Source: an uncultured Saprospiraceae bacterium
GTDB lineage: Bacteria > Bacteroidota > Bacteroidia > Chitinophagales > Saprospiraceae
Assembly: GCA_937959095.1 (NCBI GenBank)
Contig: CALGLY010000790.1
Location: forward strand, 1 to 9,732
Length of the DNA stretch: 9,732 nucleotides
Reading direction: 5' to 3'
The position numbers and the translations under genes are program-made. The notes below the pieces were generated by a model, which worked only from the letters and a program-made list of their open reading frames with translations, had not been told where the DNA came from and did no database searches. Positions 1 through 6,837 of this stretch are shown here, piece after piece; position 1 is the first letter of the stretch, and each line of letters opens with the position of its first letter.

Positions 1-167
1 ATAATTTTAGTTAACAATGTTTTCGTTTCTTCTGTATAATCCTCCTTTTCAACCACTACAAGTAGCTTTTTATGATTTTTTCCTGACAATTCAGGTAAAT
101 CATCTGCCTCCGATGTGACAAATATTTGAAAATCATAAAACTCCTTTGTTAGATTTATAGCATCCAT
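1..167 (-). CDS. partial hypothetical protein (N-terminal 55 residues)
   Basis: The reverse strand is open from an ATG at 165-167 to the window edge, giving 55 codons and no stop, so the C-terminus is missing. The peptide starts MDAINLTKEFYDFQIFVTSE and later reads KLLVVVEKEDYTEETKTLLT. This looks like real soluble protein: a hydrophobic beta-strand (LLVVV) followed by an acidic, helix-like stretch. There is no signal peptide or membrane segment. I do not recognise the family. The shape faintly recalls short Bacteroidota hypothetical proteins with a Rossmann-like strand, but that is a weak impression. The gene is divergent from ilvE across 146 bp. No Shine-Dalgarno sequence is visible, as is usual in this phylum. 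The start is the first ATG in an open frame in this AT-rich region. Confidence 0.6.
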   Translation of the reverse strand, partial: MDAINLTKEFYDFQIFVTSEADDLPELSGKNHKKLLVVVEKEDYTEETKTLLTKI

Positions 168-244
168 AAAAATACAATTTCAGAATATTATTTGGAATTC
201 AACATTAATAGATAAGCAAGATAGAATTTTTGTATAAAAAAGCC

Positions 245-252
245 TATTTTTG
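245..252 (+). promoter_or_regulatory. candidate -7 box of ilvE promoter (TATTTTTG)
   Basis: TATTTTTG fits the Bacteroidota -7 consensus TAnnTTTG and lies 61 bp before the ilvE start. This would place transcription start near 258-260 and give a leader of about 55 nt. The nearest upstream TTG (230-232) is only 12 bp away, closer than the usual 17-23, so the -33 element is not convincing. In AT-rich DNA such a box can occur by chance. Confidence 0.35.
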
Positions 253-260
253 AAGAGTAA

Positions 261-298
261 AGTGTGTTAAAGTTCACACTGAATTAATTATTAATTAA
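261..298. promoter_or_regulatory. two inverted repeats in the ilvE leader
   Basis: AGTGTG (261-266) and CACACT (275-280) form a perfect 6-bp inverted repeat with an 8-nt centre. Immediately after it, TTAATTATTAATTAA (284-298) is a perfect 7-bp palindrome around a single base. Both sit between the candidate -7 box and the ilvE start codon. They could be operator sites, or the first could form a small RNA hairpin. The second is pure A/T and so weaker evidence. Function is inferred from position only. Confidence 0.3.
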
Positions 299-313
299 CT
301 CAAAATTTGTGCT

Positions 314-1390
314 ATGTCATACAATATCGCTGTCACAAAAGTAACGCAATCGCGTCTTCCAAATGTAGACTTCACTAATCTTCCTTTTGGGCGTATTTTC
401 ACCGATCACATGTTTGTTGCCGACTATCAAGACGGACAATGGCAAGACTTGCGAATTGTACCAATGGGCAATTTTGAGCTACACCCTGCCGCTATGGTCT
501 TGCATTATGGACAAGCCATTTTTGAAGGAATGAAAGCCTTTAAAAACAAAGCGGGTGATCCTGTGTTTTTCCGCCCTGAAATGCACTCCGAGCGCATTAA
601 TGCTTCTGCGGAACGCCTATGCATGCCCGCTATTCCTGCCGGTCTTTTCGACGAAGCAATCCATCAGTTAGTAGCAATGGAAGAGGCTTGGATTCCACCA
701 ACAGCCGATAGTGCATTATACTTGCGTCCATTTATGATTGCTACTGATGGTTTCATAGGCGTGCGTCCTTCTGATACCTATAAGTTTATGATTCTTGCTT
801 GTCCTGTTGGACCTTACTATGCAAAACCTGTTACACTCTACACGGAACAGAAGTATGTACGTGCAAGCGTGGGCGGTGTAGGAGAAGCTAAAGCAGCAGG
901 GAATTACGCAGCGTCCTTGCTTCCTGCTAAAGAGGCAAAAGAAAAAGGCTTCGACCAAGTAATGTGGATGGATGAGAAGGAATTCAAGTACATTCAAGAA
1001 GTGGGTACGATGAATATTTTCTTTGTGATAGATGGCAAAATCATTACACCGAAAATAAATGGGGCTATCCTGAAAGGAATCACAAGAGATTCTGTCATTA
1101 CCTTACTCCGCGATATGGGCTACGAAGTGGAAGAAAAAAACGTAAGTATAGAAGAAATCGTAGCAGCACACAAAGCAGGAACGCTGCAAGAAGCCTTCGG
1201 TACAGGTACAGCAGCAGTGGTATCACATGTGGCAGGTATTTCGTATAAAGGGGAAATGATGGAATTACCAGCGATTGAAGAGCGCGTGATTGCACCTAAA
1301 ACAAAAGCAATGATTGAAGGCATTCGCTCTGGAGAAGTTGCGGATAAATTCGGTTGGATTAAAGCAGTTCGTGTTTTAGAAGCGGTCTAA
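314..1390 (+). CDS. ilvE: branched-chain amino acid aminotransferase (class IV PLP enzyme)
   Basis: This enzyme reversibly transfers the amino group between leucine, isoleucine or valine and 2-oxoglutarate, giving the branched-chain 2-oxo acid and glutamate. It is the last biosynthetic and first degradative step, in the cytosol. The 358 residues match the longer, eukaryote-like BCAT type rather than the roughly 310-residue E. coli form. Visible signatures are FEGMKAF (70-76), YLRPF (136-140), GGVGEAKAAGNYAAS (187-201) with the PLP-linking Lys193, EVGTMNIFF (229-237), which contacts the cofactor, and the phosphate-loop FGTGTAAVVS (295-304). All key residues seen are intact. The CXXC redox motif of mammalian BCAT is not seen. 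The start gives a normal N-terminus (SYNIAVTKV). The gene stands alone: divergent from the left-edge gene and convergent with the CHRD protein gene, with no ilv/leu neighbours. Confidence 0.96.
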   Translation: MSYNIAVTKVTQSRLPNVDFTNLPFGRIFTDHMFVADYQDGQWQDLRIVPMGNFELHPAAMVLHYGQAIFEGMKAFKNKAGDPVFFRPEMHSERINASAERLCMPAIPAGLFDEAIHQLVAMEEAWIPPTADSALYLRPFMIATDGFIGVRPSDTYKFMILACPVGPYYAKPVTLYTEQKYVRASVGGVGEAKAAGNYAASLLPAKEAKEKGFDQVMWMDEKEFKYIQEVGTMNIFFVIDGKIITPKINGAILKGITRDSVITLLRDMGYEVEEKNVSIEEIVAAHKAGTLQEAFGTGTAAVVSHVAGISYKGEMMELPAIEERVIAPKTKAMIEGIRSGEVADKFGWIKAVRVLEAV

Positions 1391-1407
1391 ATTTCTATAA
1401 AATAAGA

Positions 1408-1483
1408 AACCATATAAGGCATATAAGAACATATAAGTAGCACTTTGCGGTGTTTTATATGTCCTGATATGTCTTATATGGTT
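1408..1483. terminator. large imperfect hairpin between convergent genes, probable bidirectional terminator
   Basis: Positions 1408-1437 pair with 1454-1483. There are 11 uninterrupted Watson-Crick pairs (1408-1418 with 1473-1483), a G-U pair, 5 more pairs, a small internal mismatch zone, then 8 more pairs and a second G-U. An inner CAC/GTG (1441-1443, 1450-1452) can extend it. The left arm holds three copies of CATATAAG (1411, 1420 and 1430). The right arm mirrors them: CTTATATG at 1473, TTATATG at 1455 and a degenerate middle copy. The element lies 17 bp after the ilvE stop and 13 bp before the stop of the convergent gene, so it can fold in both transcripts. The minus-strand transcript is followed by U-rich sequence; the plus-strand one has only a weak U tract. 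Confidence 0.75.
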
Positions 1484-1496
1484 AATTCGTCTAAGT

Positions 1497-4400
1497 CTAC
1501 TCGCCCACCTTCACAAATTTCCAAGTTTGCTGCGTCGCTTTTGCATCTTTCAAACCTACATAATAAATACCATCTGGCAATTGCGATACATTGAATTGCA
1601 ATTGATTTAGTCCTTTATTTAGTTTTGTTTGTTGCTCTTGCAATACTTGTCCATTCATATTTAGGAGTAGGATATCTGTTGTTTGCGCCATATCGGCATG
1701 CAAATTCAGGTATATTCGACTCGTAGCTGGACTCGGATAGAGTGCGCCTTCCACACTAGGTGCTACACTCAAGCCGCGTTGTTCTATATTCGGACTATTT
1801 TCTGGCCCAAGTTTCACACTCGATTCATCGTCTTCTCTAGGAATTCCATTCTGATTATTCCCTGGTGTAGAGTCTGGATCATCTTGGTCTACGCTTAATA
1901 CTTGTGTGAAGTAAGTAACGGTAGTTTCTTCCGCAAGCGTGAATAACACCAATTTCAAGGTATGCTGTGCGCCACTTTCCAAATAAGGAATGAACCAATA
2001 TTGGAAGAAATTATTCCAATCCCCTATAGAAGCCGCTTTGCTTGTATACGCCAAACTATCGGGTAGTTGTGCATCTATGAAGATATTTGCCGCCGCATCT
2101 GGCCCATTATTAGTAATGGTAAAAGTATATGTGTAATTCTCAAACCGCTCGTAATTCTCTCTATCCACCTCTACATTCAATTCTAAATCGGCAGTAACAC
2201 CACCTTGAATACCGCCTTCTGGTATGATAACTGCTGCTGCTTCATCATCTTCGTCTGGTACATTATCAATATCATTGGCAGGCGTAGAATCTGGATCAAA
2301 TTGATCGGAAGCAATTACCTGCGAGAATAAGATAAGTGGTCTGCCTTCTATCAAGGAAAAGAGCGTAAGTTCCAAGGTTTCTGATTCGCCACTAGCCAAT
2401 AAAGGGACATACCAATCTTGCGCTACCACATTATATTCGCCTAAAGAAGCGAGTGCTTCTGTAAATACCATTCCTTCGGGGAATAAAGCACTCACACGAA
2501 TATTGGCGGCTACATCAGGTCCATCATTAGTCAGCGTAATCGTAAATTTGGTATCTGAAAAGACCAAAAATTCATCGGAATCCGTTTGAATATCTAAGCG
2601 TAAATCTGCCGTCTCGCCCCCCATCGGGCGTGGCTGTGGGAAAATAGTAAATACCGCTTCATCATCTTCCTGTGGTGTCGGGGAGACTCCATTAAACGGT
2701 CTAGAATCGGGGTCATTCGGCAAACTCCCTTGTATCTCTATAAAGAAATCAATGGGTCGATCATCTATGAGAGTATAAAGCGTGAGATTCATCACGGCGG
2801 TATCCCCTGGATTTATTTCATTGATTTTCCAATTTTCAAAGAATAAATTATATCGTCCAGTCGTCGCATTGGAACGCGTATAAACCATGCCTTCTGGCTG
2901 CTCTAAATCAACGGTAATATCTCTAGCACGTGCTGGACCATTATTCACTACAGAAATCTGGTAAGGAATCTCTGAATATTGTTCGTAAGGACCAGTTGGA
3001 CCTGTAATATAAAGCTCCAAATCAGCACCTGTTACCGATTGTACTACGCCACGCACAAAGGTCGTGAAATTACCTTGTCCTGTAGTCGTCAAAGCACCAT
3101 CGGATGCGACCATTCTGTAATAGCGTGCCAGCGTATCACCTACTTCTAATCCTTTTGCCATCAATACACTATCGAGCTGCCCTAAGCGATATTCAAAAAC
3201 GCCTGGTGCATCTACTAACACATCTTGGTCTTCAATTTCTCTAAAATCCAAAAATTCTGATGTCTGGAAAATATAGTATAAGTTGTTATTGTCCACACCT
3301 TCTGCCCACTCTGCAGTGAATCGGGCTGTAGGGTCACCCTCTGTCACCCAAAACGTACCATCTTCTGGTAAAGTAAACGTTAGTGATCCTGTCGGGAAGA
3401 AATTAGGCTCTGGCAATAATTGCCCACGCAATTCACCATTCGGAAACGAACTACTTGTGATACTGATATACATGCCTTCCGAGCGTAGCATTTCGACTTC
3501 TTCATCTGCTAATTCAAAGCTATTTTCAGCAGCTCTCAGCACCCCATTCATGCCATTTTCTTCTGGGAATAGGATGAAGGCAGCTTCTCCATTCACACCT
3601 GCTGCACCTATATGCAAAGCGACATCATCGCCCGCTACCGTTCCTGTAGCATCTACAAAGCTTCCTGAAATAGTAAGTGTATTACCAATCAGATCAAACT
3701 TCACAGAGCCTGTACCTAGACTCTCTAAAGGCTTTACCGTATTAAATCCACCAAGTGTGGTGGTAAAATAAGCATTTGCTAATGGAAGTAACTGTCCGCG
3801 AATTGCACCACTTTGATTATCAATACTATGTACATTCACATATTGTTCTCTTGCAAATAATCCTTCCAATTCATCCGCACTTGGCGAGAAAGTATTATCT
3901 GCCGCTGCGAATGTGCCATTTCTATTGTTATTTGCGATATCAGTTGTTAGCGCATTCGCTACTGCACCATCTTGTCCTGCTATTGCATTATGGATATGTG
4001 CGCCAATGCTTCCATTAAAATCACTTTCTAGATTGTTGAAACTCCCTGTTAAGACTGTTTTATCATCATGCACCTCTAGGATGGTCTGTCCAACAGCCGA
4101 AGAATTGACAATATTCGTTTCACTTGTACCTGATAACGTTCCCACAAAATAAGCGGTTGCTTCAGGTAATATTTGAGCACGAAGCTCTGGCGTTGCTGCT
4201 GCTCCCGATGCAATACTCATATATAAGCGACGTGCAAAAAGGTCATTGACTTGAGCATCCGAAAGCTGAAAATTATTTTCTGTAGCATCAAGACTTCCAG
4301 AACGTCCATTATCAAAAGTTGCTACATCCAATACAAAGAGTGCTGCACCATTCGTACCTGCTAAACCTGTACTCAATCCACTATTACTCGCGAAAGGTGA

Positions 4401-5759
4401 TTCTAAGTTTTGAAACGAGCCCGAAACGGTCATTTCATTGCCACGCAGCTCAATTACACTATTTCCTGCTCCTGTAGAATTGACGACTGGTACTTGAAAT
4501 GCACCTGCCATAAAGCCTGTAAAAACAGCTTGTGCCTCTGGTATCAATTGTCCGCGCAATTCTCCTTTTGGATAATTTTCGGAAGCGATACTTAGATATA
4601 ATGCACGACCAAATAGTAAATCGGATTCTTCATCGGAGAGTAAATATATATTCCTTGTTGCTTCTACTACCCCATTTGTAGGCGATGCTGCTGTTGGATT
4701 TAGTGGTAATGTTTCATTTCCATTTGACCCAGCGAGTCCTGCATATATTCCTGTACTGCTCAAGGGGTCATCTCTAAGGTTGCTACTTAGGTTTTCGTAC
4801 GTACCTGATAAAATCATTAAGCTATCACCATATACTTCTGCTACCAAGTTTCCGCCTGCCTGTGTCACTGCATTTGGTACGATATTCGTACCTGATAGAT
4901 GCGTGCGAAAAACAACGCCTGCCTCTGCTGGCACGAGTTGACCTCGCAATTCTCCATCCGTGTAAGCAGAAGATTTTATATTTAAATAAACTCGACGCTC
5001 TCCCAATGCAATGATTTGGTCGAGATCAATGGTGAATAGATTATCCGAAAGTTCGAATGTTCCTGTCCGCTGATCCGTAGTGGTAGGTGTTAATTGTACT
5101 TCTACTGTGCCTTCTTCGCCTGGTATACCTATATAAAGACTGGCATCTGTAAGGTCGCCTTCCATATTATTAAAGGAGCCTGTTACAATCATTTGGCTAG
5201 AAGAAACTACTTCTACATACACACTAGCATGCCCACGCGATAAAACACAATGTGATTCGTTACTTCCAAAAGCATTCGCATAGAATAGTGTTAGTCCATC
5301 TGGAATGATTTGTCCACGTATCTCTCCATCAGGATGATTGGCAGTAGCTACATTCAGATAAAAATCACGATTGACAAAAGCTTCTGCCTGTCCCGTACTA
5401 ATGGTAAAGGTATTAATAGCAGGATCAATAGTACCACTACGCTGATTGCCAGATAAACTTGGGATAATACCTAAAATCGTACTACCTGTTTGTCCAGCAA
5501 AAGCGGTATGAATATTGATTCCGTCATTCAATACATTGCTCGATAAATTATTAAATTCACCTGATACAATCATTTGATTACCTGCCAGTCGTATTTGAAT
5601 TTCTCCTGTCGCGCCTGTCAATACAGGCATGACTTCGCTTCGCCCTGTCAATACTGCCCGATAGTTGAGTGTATCTTGTGCATAAGAAAACAGCACACAA
5701 GACAATAGGAAGGTGGTTAGCAATAACGAGCGTATTCTGAGATACAGCATAGAATTCAT
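1497..5759 (-). CDS. giant secreted CHRD/DUF11 repeat protein with T9SS sorting domain
   Basis: This 1420-residue secreted or surface protein has no recognised enzymatic function. An N-terminal signal peptide (about 1-27, basic RIR then a hydrophobic core) probably ends SYA|Q. Six CHRD (chordin-type) repeats follow at about 31-154, 156-278, 281-408, 410-533, 535-660 and 662-784, each closing with a GELRGQLIPE-like strand. Residues 785-905 look like an Fn3/SusE-type beta-sandwich. Three DUF11-like repeats follow at about 912-1040, 1050-1180 and 1189-1315, each with NNGP/NDGP and ending in DPDS then EDDE. Residues 1337-1418 are a Por-type T9SS C-terminal sorting domain (YPSPAT, NMNGQVL, LPDGIYYV, WKFVKV). 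It is therefore expected to cross the outer membrane by T9SS and be released or anchored. Adhesion or matrix work is an inference. The gene is monocistronic and convergent with ilvE. A second Met (residue 4) is an alternative start. Confidence 0.93.
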   Translation of the reverse strand: MNSMLYLRIRSLLLTTFLLSCVLFSYAQDTLNYRAVLTGRSEVMPVLTGATGEIQIRLAGNQMIVSGEFNNLSSNVLNDGINIHTAFAGQTGSTILGIIPSLSGNQRSGTIDPAINTFTISTGQAEAFVNRDFYLNVATANHPDGEIRGQIIPDGLTLFYANAFGSNESHCVLSRGHASVYVEVVSSSQMIVTGSFNNMEGDLTDASLYIGIPGEEGTVEVQLTPTTTDQRTGTFELSDNLFTIDLDQIIALGERRVYLNIKSSAYTDGELRGQLVPAEAGVVFRTHLSGTNIVPNAVTQAGGNLVAEVYGDSLMILSGTYENLSSNLRDDPLSSTGIYAGLAGSNGNETLPLNPTAASPTNGVVEATRNIYLLSDEESDLLFGRALYLSIASENYPKGELRGQLIPEAQAVFTGFMAGAFQVPVVNSTGAGNSVIELRGNEMTVSGSFQNLESPFASNSGLSTGLAGTNGAALFVLDVATFDNGRSGSLDATENNFQLSDAQVNDLFARRLYMSIASGAAATPELRAQILPEATAYFVGTLSGTSETNIVNSSAVGQTILEVHDDKTVLTGSFNNLESDFNGSIGAHIHNAIAGQDGAVANALTTDIANNNRNGTFAAADNTFSPSADELEGLFAREQYVNVHSIDNQSGAIRGQLLPLANAYFTTTLGGFNTVKPLESLGTGSVKFDLIGNTLTISGSFVDATGTVAGDDVALHIGAAGVNGEAAFILFPEENGMNGVLRAAENSFELADEEVEMLRSEGMYISITSSSFPNGELRGQLLPEPNFFPTGSLTFTLPEDGTFWVTEGDPTARFTAEWAEGVDNNNLYYIFQTSEFLDFREIEDQDVLVDAPGVFEYRLGQLDSVLMAKGLEVGDTLARYYRMVASDGALTTTGQGNFTTFVRGVVQSVTGADLELYITGPTGPYEQYSEIPYQISVVNNGPARARDITVDLEQPEGMVYTRSNATTGRYNLFFENWKINEINPGDTAVMNLTLYTLIDDRPIDFFIEIQGSLPNDPDSRPFNGVSPTPQEDDEAVFTIFPQPRPMGGETADLRLDIQTDSDEFLVFSDTKFTITLTNDGPDVAANIRVSALFPEGMVFTEALASLGEYNVVAQDWYVPLLASGESETLELTLFSLIEGRPLILFSQVIASDQFDPDSTPANDIDNVPDEDDEAAAVIIPEGGIQGGVTADLELNVEVDRENYERFENYTYTFTITNNGPDAAANIFIDAQLPDSLAYTSKAASIGDWNNFFQYWFIPYLESGAQHTLKLVLFTLAEETTVTYFTQVLSVDQDDPDSTPGNNQNGIPREDDESSVKLGPENSPNIEQRGLSVAPSVEGALYPSPATSRIYLNLHADMAQTTDILLLNMNGQVLQEQQTKLNKGLNQLQFNVSQLPDGIYYVGLKDAKATQQTWKFVKVGE
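1815..3026 (-). repeat. three DUF11-like protein repeats within the giant gene
   Basis: Residues 912-1315 hold three repeats of about 130-140 residues. Each starts ADLxL, carries an NNGP/NDGP core with a following A-N/A-R-x-I strand, has a W-aromatic strand (ENWKI, QDWYVP, QYWFIP), and ends with a DPDSxP ... EDDE segment (1016/1031, 1155/1170, 1294/1309). The order and spacing of motifs are the same in all three, pointing to internal duplication. The DNA has diverged, so this is a protein-level repeat. The acidic tails may bind calcium, which is inference. Confidence 0.8.
3408..5669 (-). repeat. six CHRD protein repeats within the giant gene
   Basis: Residues 31-784 consist of six consecutive CHRD domains of about 122-127 residues. 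Each has a MIVSGxFNNL-like strand (variants at 63, 190, 314, 443, 567 and 694), a G-x-x-G glycine turn (AGQTG, PGEEG, AGSNG, AGTNG, AGQDG, AGVNG), a YLNVAT/YLSIAS-like strand and a GELRGQLxPE end. Repeat 2 is the most divergent at its start and carries a lone Cys171. The CHRD family (named for chordin) is found in many bacterial secreted proteins, mostly with unknown roles. Confidence 0.88.
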
Positions 5760-5877
5760 AAGATGATGGTTTTAAACTAATGAAACAACGTTTTAACTTG
5801 CTATCAAACACACGTCTTTGAGCGTATGTTTACATAGCTGTAGATAGGCTTGTTAAATTGGCGAATCATCATGCTGA

Positions 5878-5905
5878 CAAACATTTTTACATACAGAACT
5901 GACAA
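5878..5905 (-). promoter_or_regulatory. weak candidate promoter of the giant CHRD gene
   Basis: Read on the minus strand, TTG (5903-5905) is followed after 17 bp by AATGTTTG (5878-5885). The spacing fits the Bacteroidota TTG-N17-23-TAnnTTTG pattern, but the first base of the -7 box is A instead of T. If used, the leader would be about 110 nt. No perfect TAnnTTTG faces this gene in the region, so this is only the best of weak candidates. Confidence 0.22.
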
Positions 5906-6067
5906 TTAGACTTTTAAATCAACTCAGTAAGTTTTGTGTTCTATTCAGCGGGTCTCACGAATTAAACGAAGCAAGCTACTTAATTCTATTTTAATGAAAA
6001 AAATGTATGTAATAGGTGTTCTAAACTAGCACAAGTTACAAAGCAACTTGAATTAATTTATACTGGG

Positions 6068-6087
6068 AAGCTATTTTAGAATAGCTT
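6068..6087. repeat. perfect 8-bp inverted repeat with TTAG loop
   Basis: AAGCTATT (6068-6075) and AATAGCTT (6080-6087) are exact reverse complements separated by four bases. The element sits in the gene-free region about 310 bp upstream of the giant gene and 220 bp downstream of rpsT. No U-rich tract follows on either strand, so it is not a typical intrinsic terminator. Its role is unknown. Confidence 0.4.
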
Positions 6088-6198
6088 AAGTCACAGATTT
6101 GCACGCATCTGAAAATCCTTTATTCCAAATATTATAATTATCCAGCGAACATATACCATGAATATAGCGTAGGAAGCACTATTGATAGGGAAATAGAT

Positions 6199-6246
6199 GC
6201 AACGATACGACCTATGAATCTTTTGCAAGTCATAGGTCGTATTTGC
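6199..6246 (-). terminator. probable rpsT terminator hairpin
   Basis: ATACGACCTATGA (6205-6217) and TCATAGGTCGTAT (6230-6242) form a perfect 13-bp stem. An outer GCAA/TTGC (6199-6202, 6243-6246) and an inner CTT/AAG (6220-6222, 6227-6229) can extend it across small bulges. It begins 60 bp downstream of the rpsT stop codon, the natural place for its terminator. The sequence after the stem on the minus strand is only moderately U-rich (CATCTATTTCCC), so termination is inferred from stem strength and position. Confidence 0.6.
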
Positions 6247-6305
6247 TTAATGGTGAGTTGAAAGAACGTTAACTTTACAACCCTTTTGGTAGTCTATACG
6301 GTATT

Positions 6306-6560
6306 TTAAGATATTTGATTCACAAAGCGGGCTAATTTACCTTTTATATTACTCGCTTTGTTTGGATGCCAAGTACGATTCTTAGCTAATTTATCAATCA
6401 TACTCTGTACTTTAGGTAGATACTTTACAGCCTCTTCCTTCTCTTCCATTTCTTTAAGTTTAGAAATAGCAGTACGAGTAGATTTCTTATTATATCGATT
6501 TGCTAGACGCTTCTTTGCATCCTGACGAATTCTCTTCTTTGCTGACTGATGATGTGCCAT
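6306..6560 (-). CDS. rpsT: 30S ribosomal protein bS20
   Basis: bS20 is a primary-binding protein of the small ribosomal subunit that binds 16S rRNA and helps early 30S assembly. The 84-residue length is normal for the family. The sequence is strongly basic and begins MAHHQSAKKRIRQDAKKR, the standard MANHKSAxKRIR-like N-terminus. It continues with NRYNKKSTRTAISKL, an internal QSMIDKLAKNRTWHPNKAS and a C-terminal KGKLARFVNQ helix. The family is a three-helix bundle, and the helix-forming pattern here is consistent with that. The gene stands alone on the minus strand and is divergent from sucA across 414 bp. Upstream is a TACCTTTG promoter box; downstream is a strong hairpin. Nothing is missing or unusual. 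Confidence 0.97.
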   Translation of the reverse strand: MAHHQSAKKRIRQDAKKRLANRYNKKSTRTAISKLKEMEEKEEAVKYLPKVQSMIDKLAKNRTWHPNKASNIKGKLARFVNQIS

Positions 6561-6597
6561 TTACCAAAATTAGTTTGATATAAATTTTTAAAGAACG

Positions 6598-6605
6598 CAA
6601 AGGTA
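6598..6605 (-). promoter_or_regulatory. -7 promoter box of rpsT (TACCTTTG)
   Basis: On the minus strand, TACCTTTG followed by C matches the Bacteroidota TAnnTTTG consensus exactly, 37 bp before the rpsT start. This would give a short leader of about 30 nt. A clear TTG at -33 is not seen. The box overlaps the palindrome AAAGGTAAACCTTT (6599-6612). A second match, TAATTTTG at 6565-6572, lies only 4 bp from the ATG and would give a nearly leaderless mRNA, so it is less likely. Confidence 0.5.
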
Positions 6606-6837
6606 AACCTTTCATTGGATTATGCTAATGCTTTGTATAGATATTTTTAGTTCTATGAATTGATTTTATTACTTCACTAGCTAAAAATTCATTCAGACTG
6701 AAAAAATCAAGCTGTTCTAGTTCTCAATAACTTGTTTTTTGGGCAGAAATTAGCACTAAAATTGATCGAGAAGCTTTTTTTAAGTTTGAACGGGTAAAAA
6801 AGATAAAATTGTCCAAGTAAATTTTATAGATAAAAAT

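Larger units (their letters stand above)
5760..6305. other. 546-bp gene-free region between the giant gene and rpsT
   Basis: I find no convincing protein or structured RNA gene here on either strand; the longest local frames are around 20 codons. It contains the 5' leader and promoter of the giant gene, several small inverted repeats (GAATTAA/TTAATTC at 5959-5965 and 5980-5986; AAGCTATT/AATAGCTT at 6068-6087; CAGAT/ATCTG at 6094-6111) and the 13-bp hairpin behind rpsT. No tRNA T-loop (GGTTCGAATCC type) or SRP RNA core is visible. Confidence 0.6.

Noticed and set aside
1677..1700. Several plus-strand open frames inside the giant gene (for example near 1683-1898, 3283-3771 and 3776-4152)
   Set aside because: They are shadows of the minus-strand CDS, whose domains are clearly recognised; the plus-strand translations have no family motifs and low-complexity composition.
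5670..5759. Possible lipoprotein signal (LLSC, residues 18-21) in the giant protein
   Set aside because: The -2 Leu is unusual for a lipobox, and the hydrophobic core continues after the Cys to a better signal peptidase I site (SYA|Q). With a T9SS tail, ordinary cleavage is more likely.
5578..5811. A 77-codon minus-strand frame overlapping the start of the giant gene
   Set aside because: It overlaps the signal peptide and first CHRD repeat in another frame, and its peptide has no recognisable pattern. The main frame has a clear signal peptide and start.
6166..6246. Small RNA gene or SRP RNA near the GGAAGCACTATTG sequence
   Set aside because: The conserved SRP RNA core and tetraloop are absent; the only strong structure is the 13-bp hairpin best explained as the rpsT terminator.
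6206..6262. Tiny ORF of 15 codons starting at the ATG in the rpsT terminator hairpin
   Set aside because: It is too short, lies within the hairpin, and has no supporting context.
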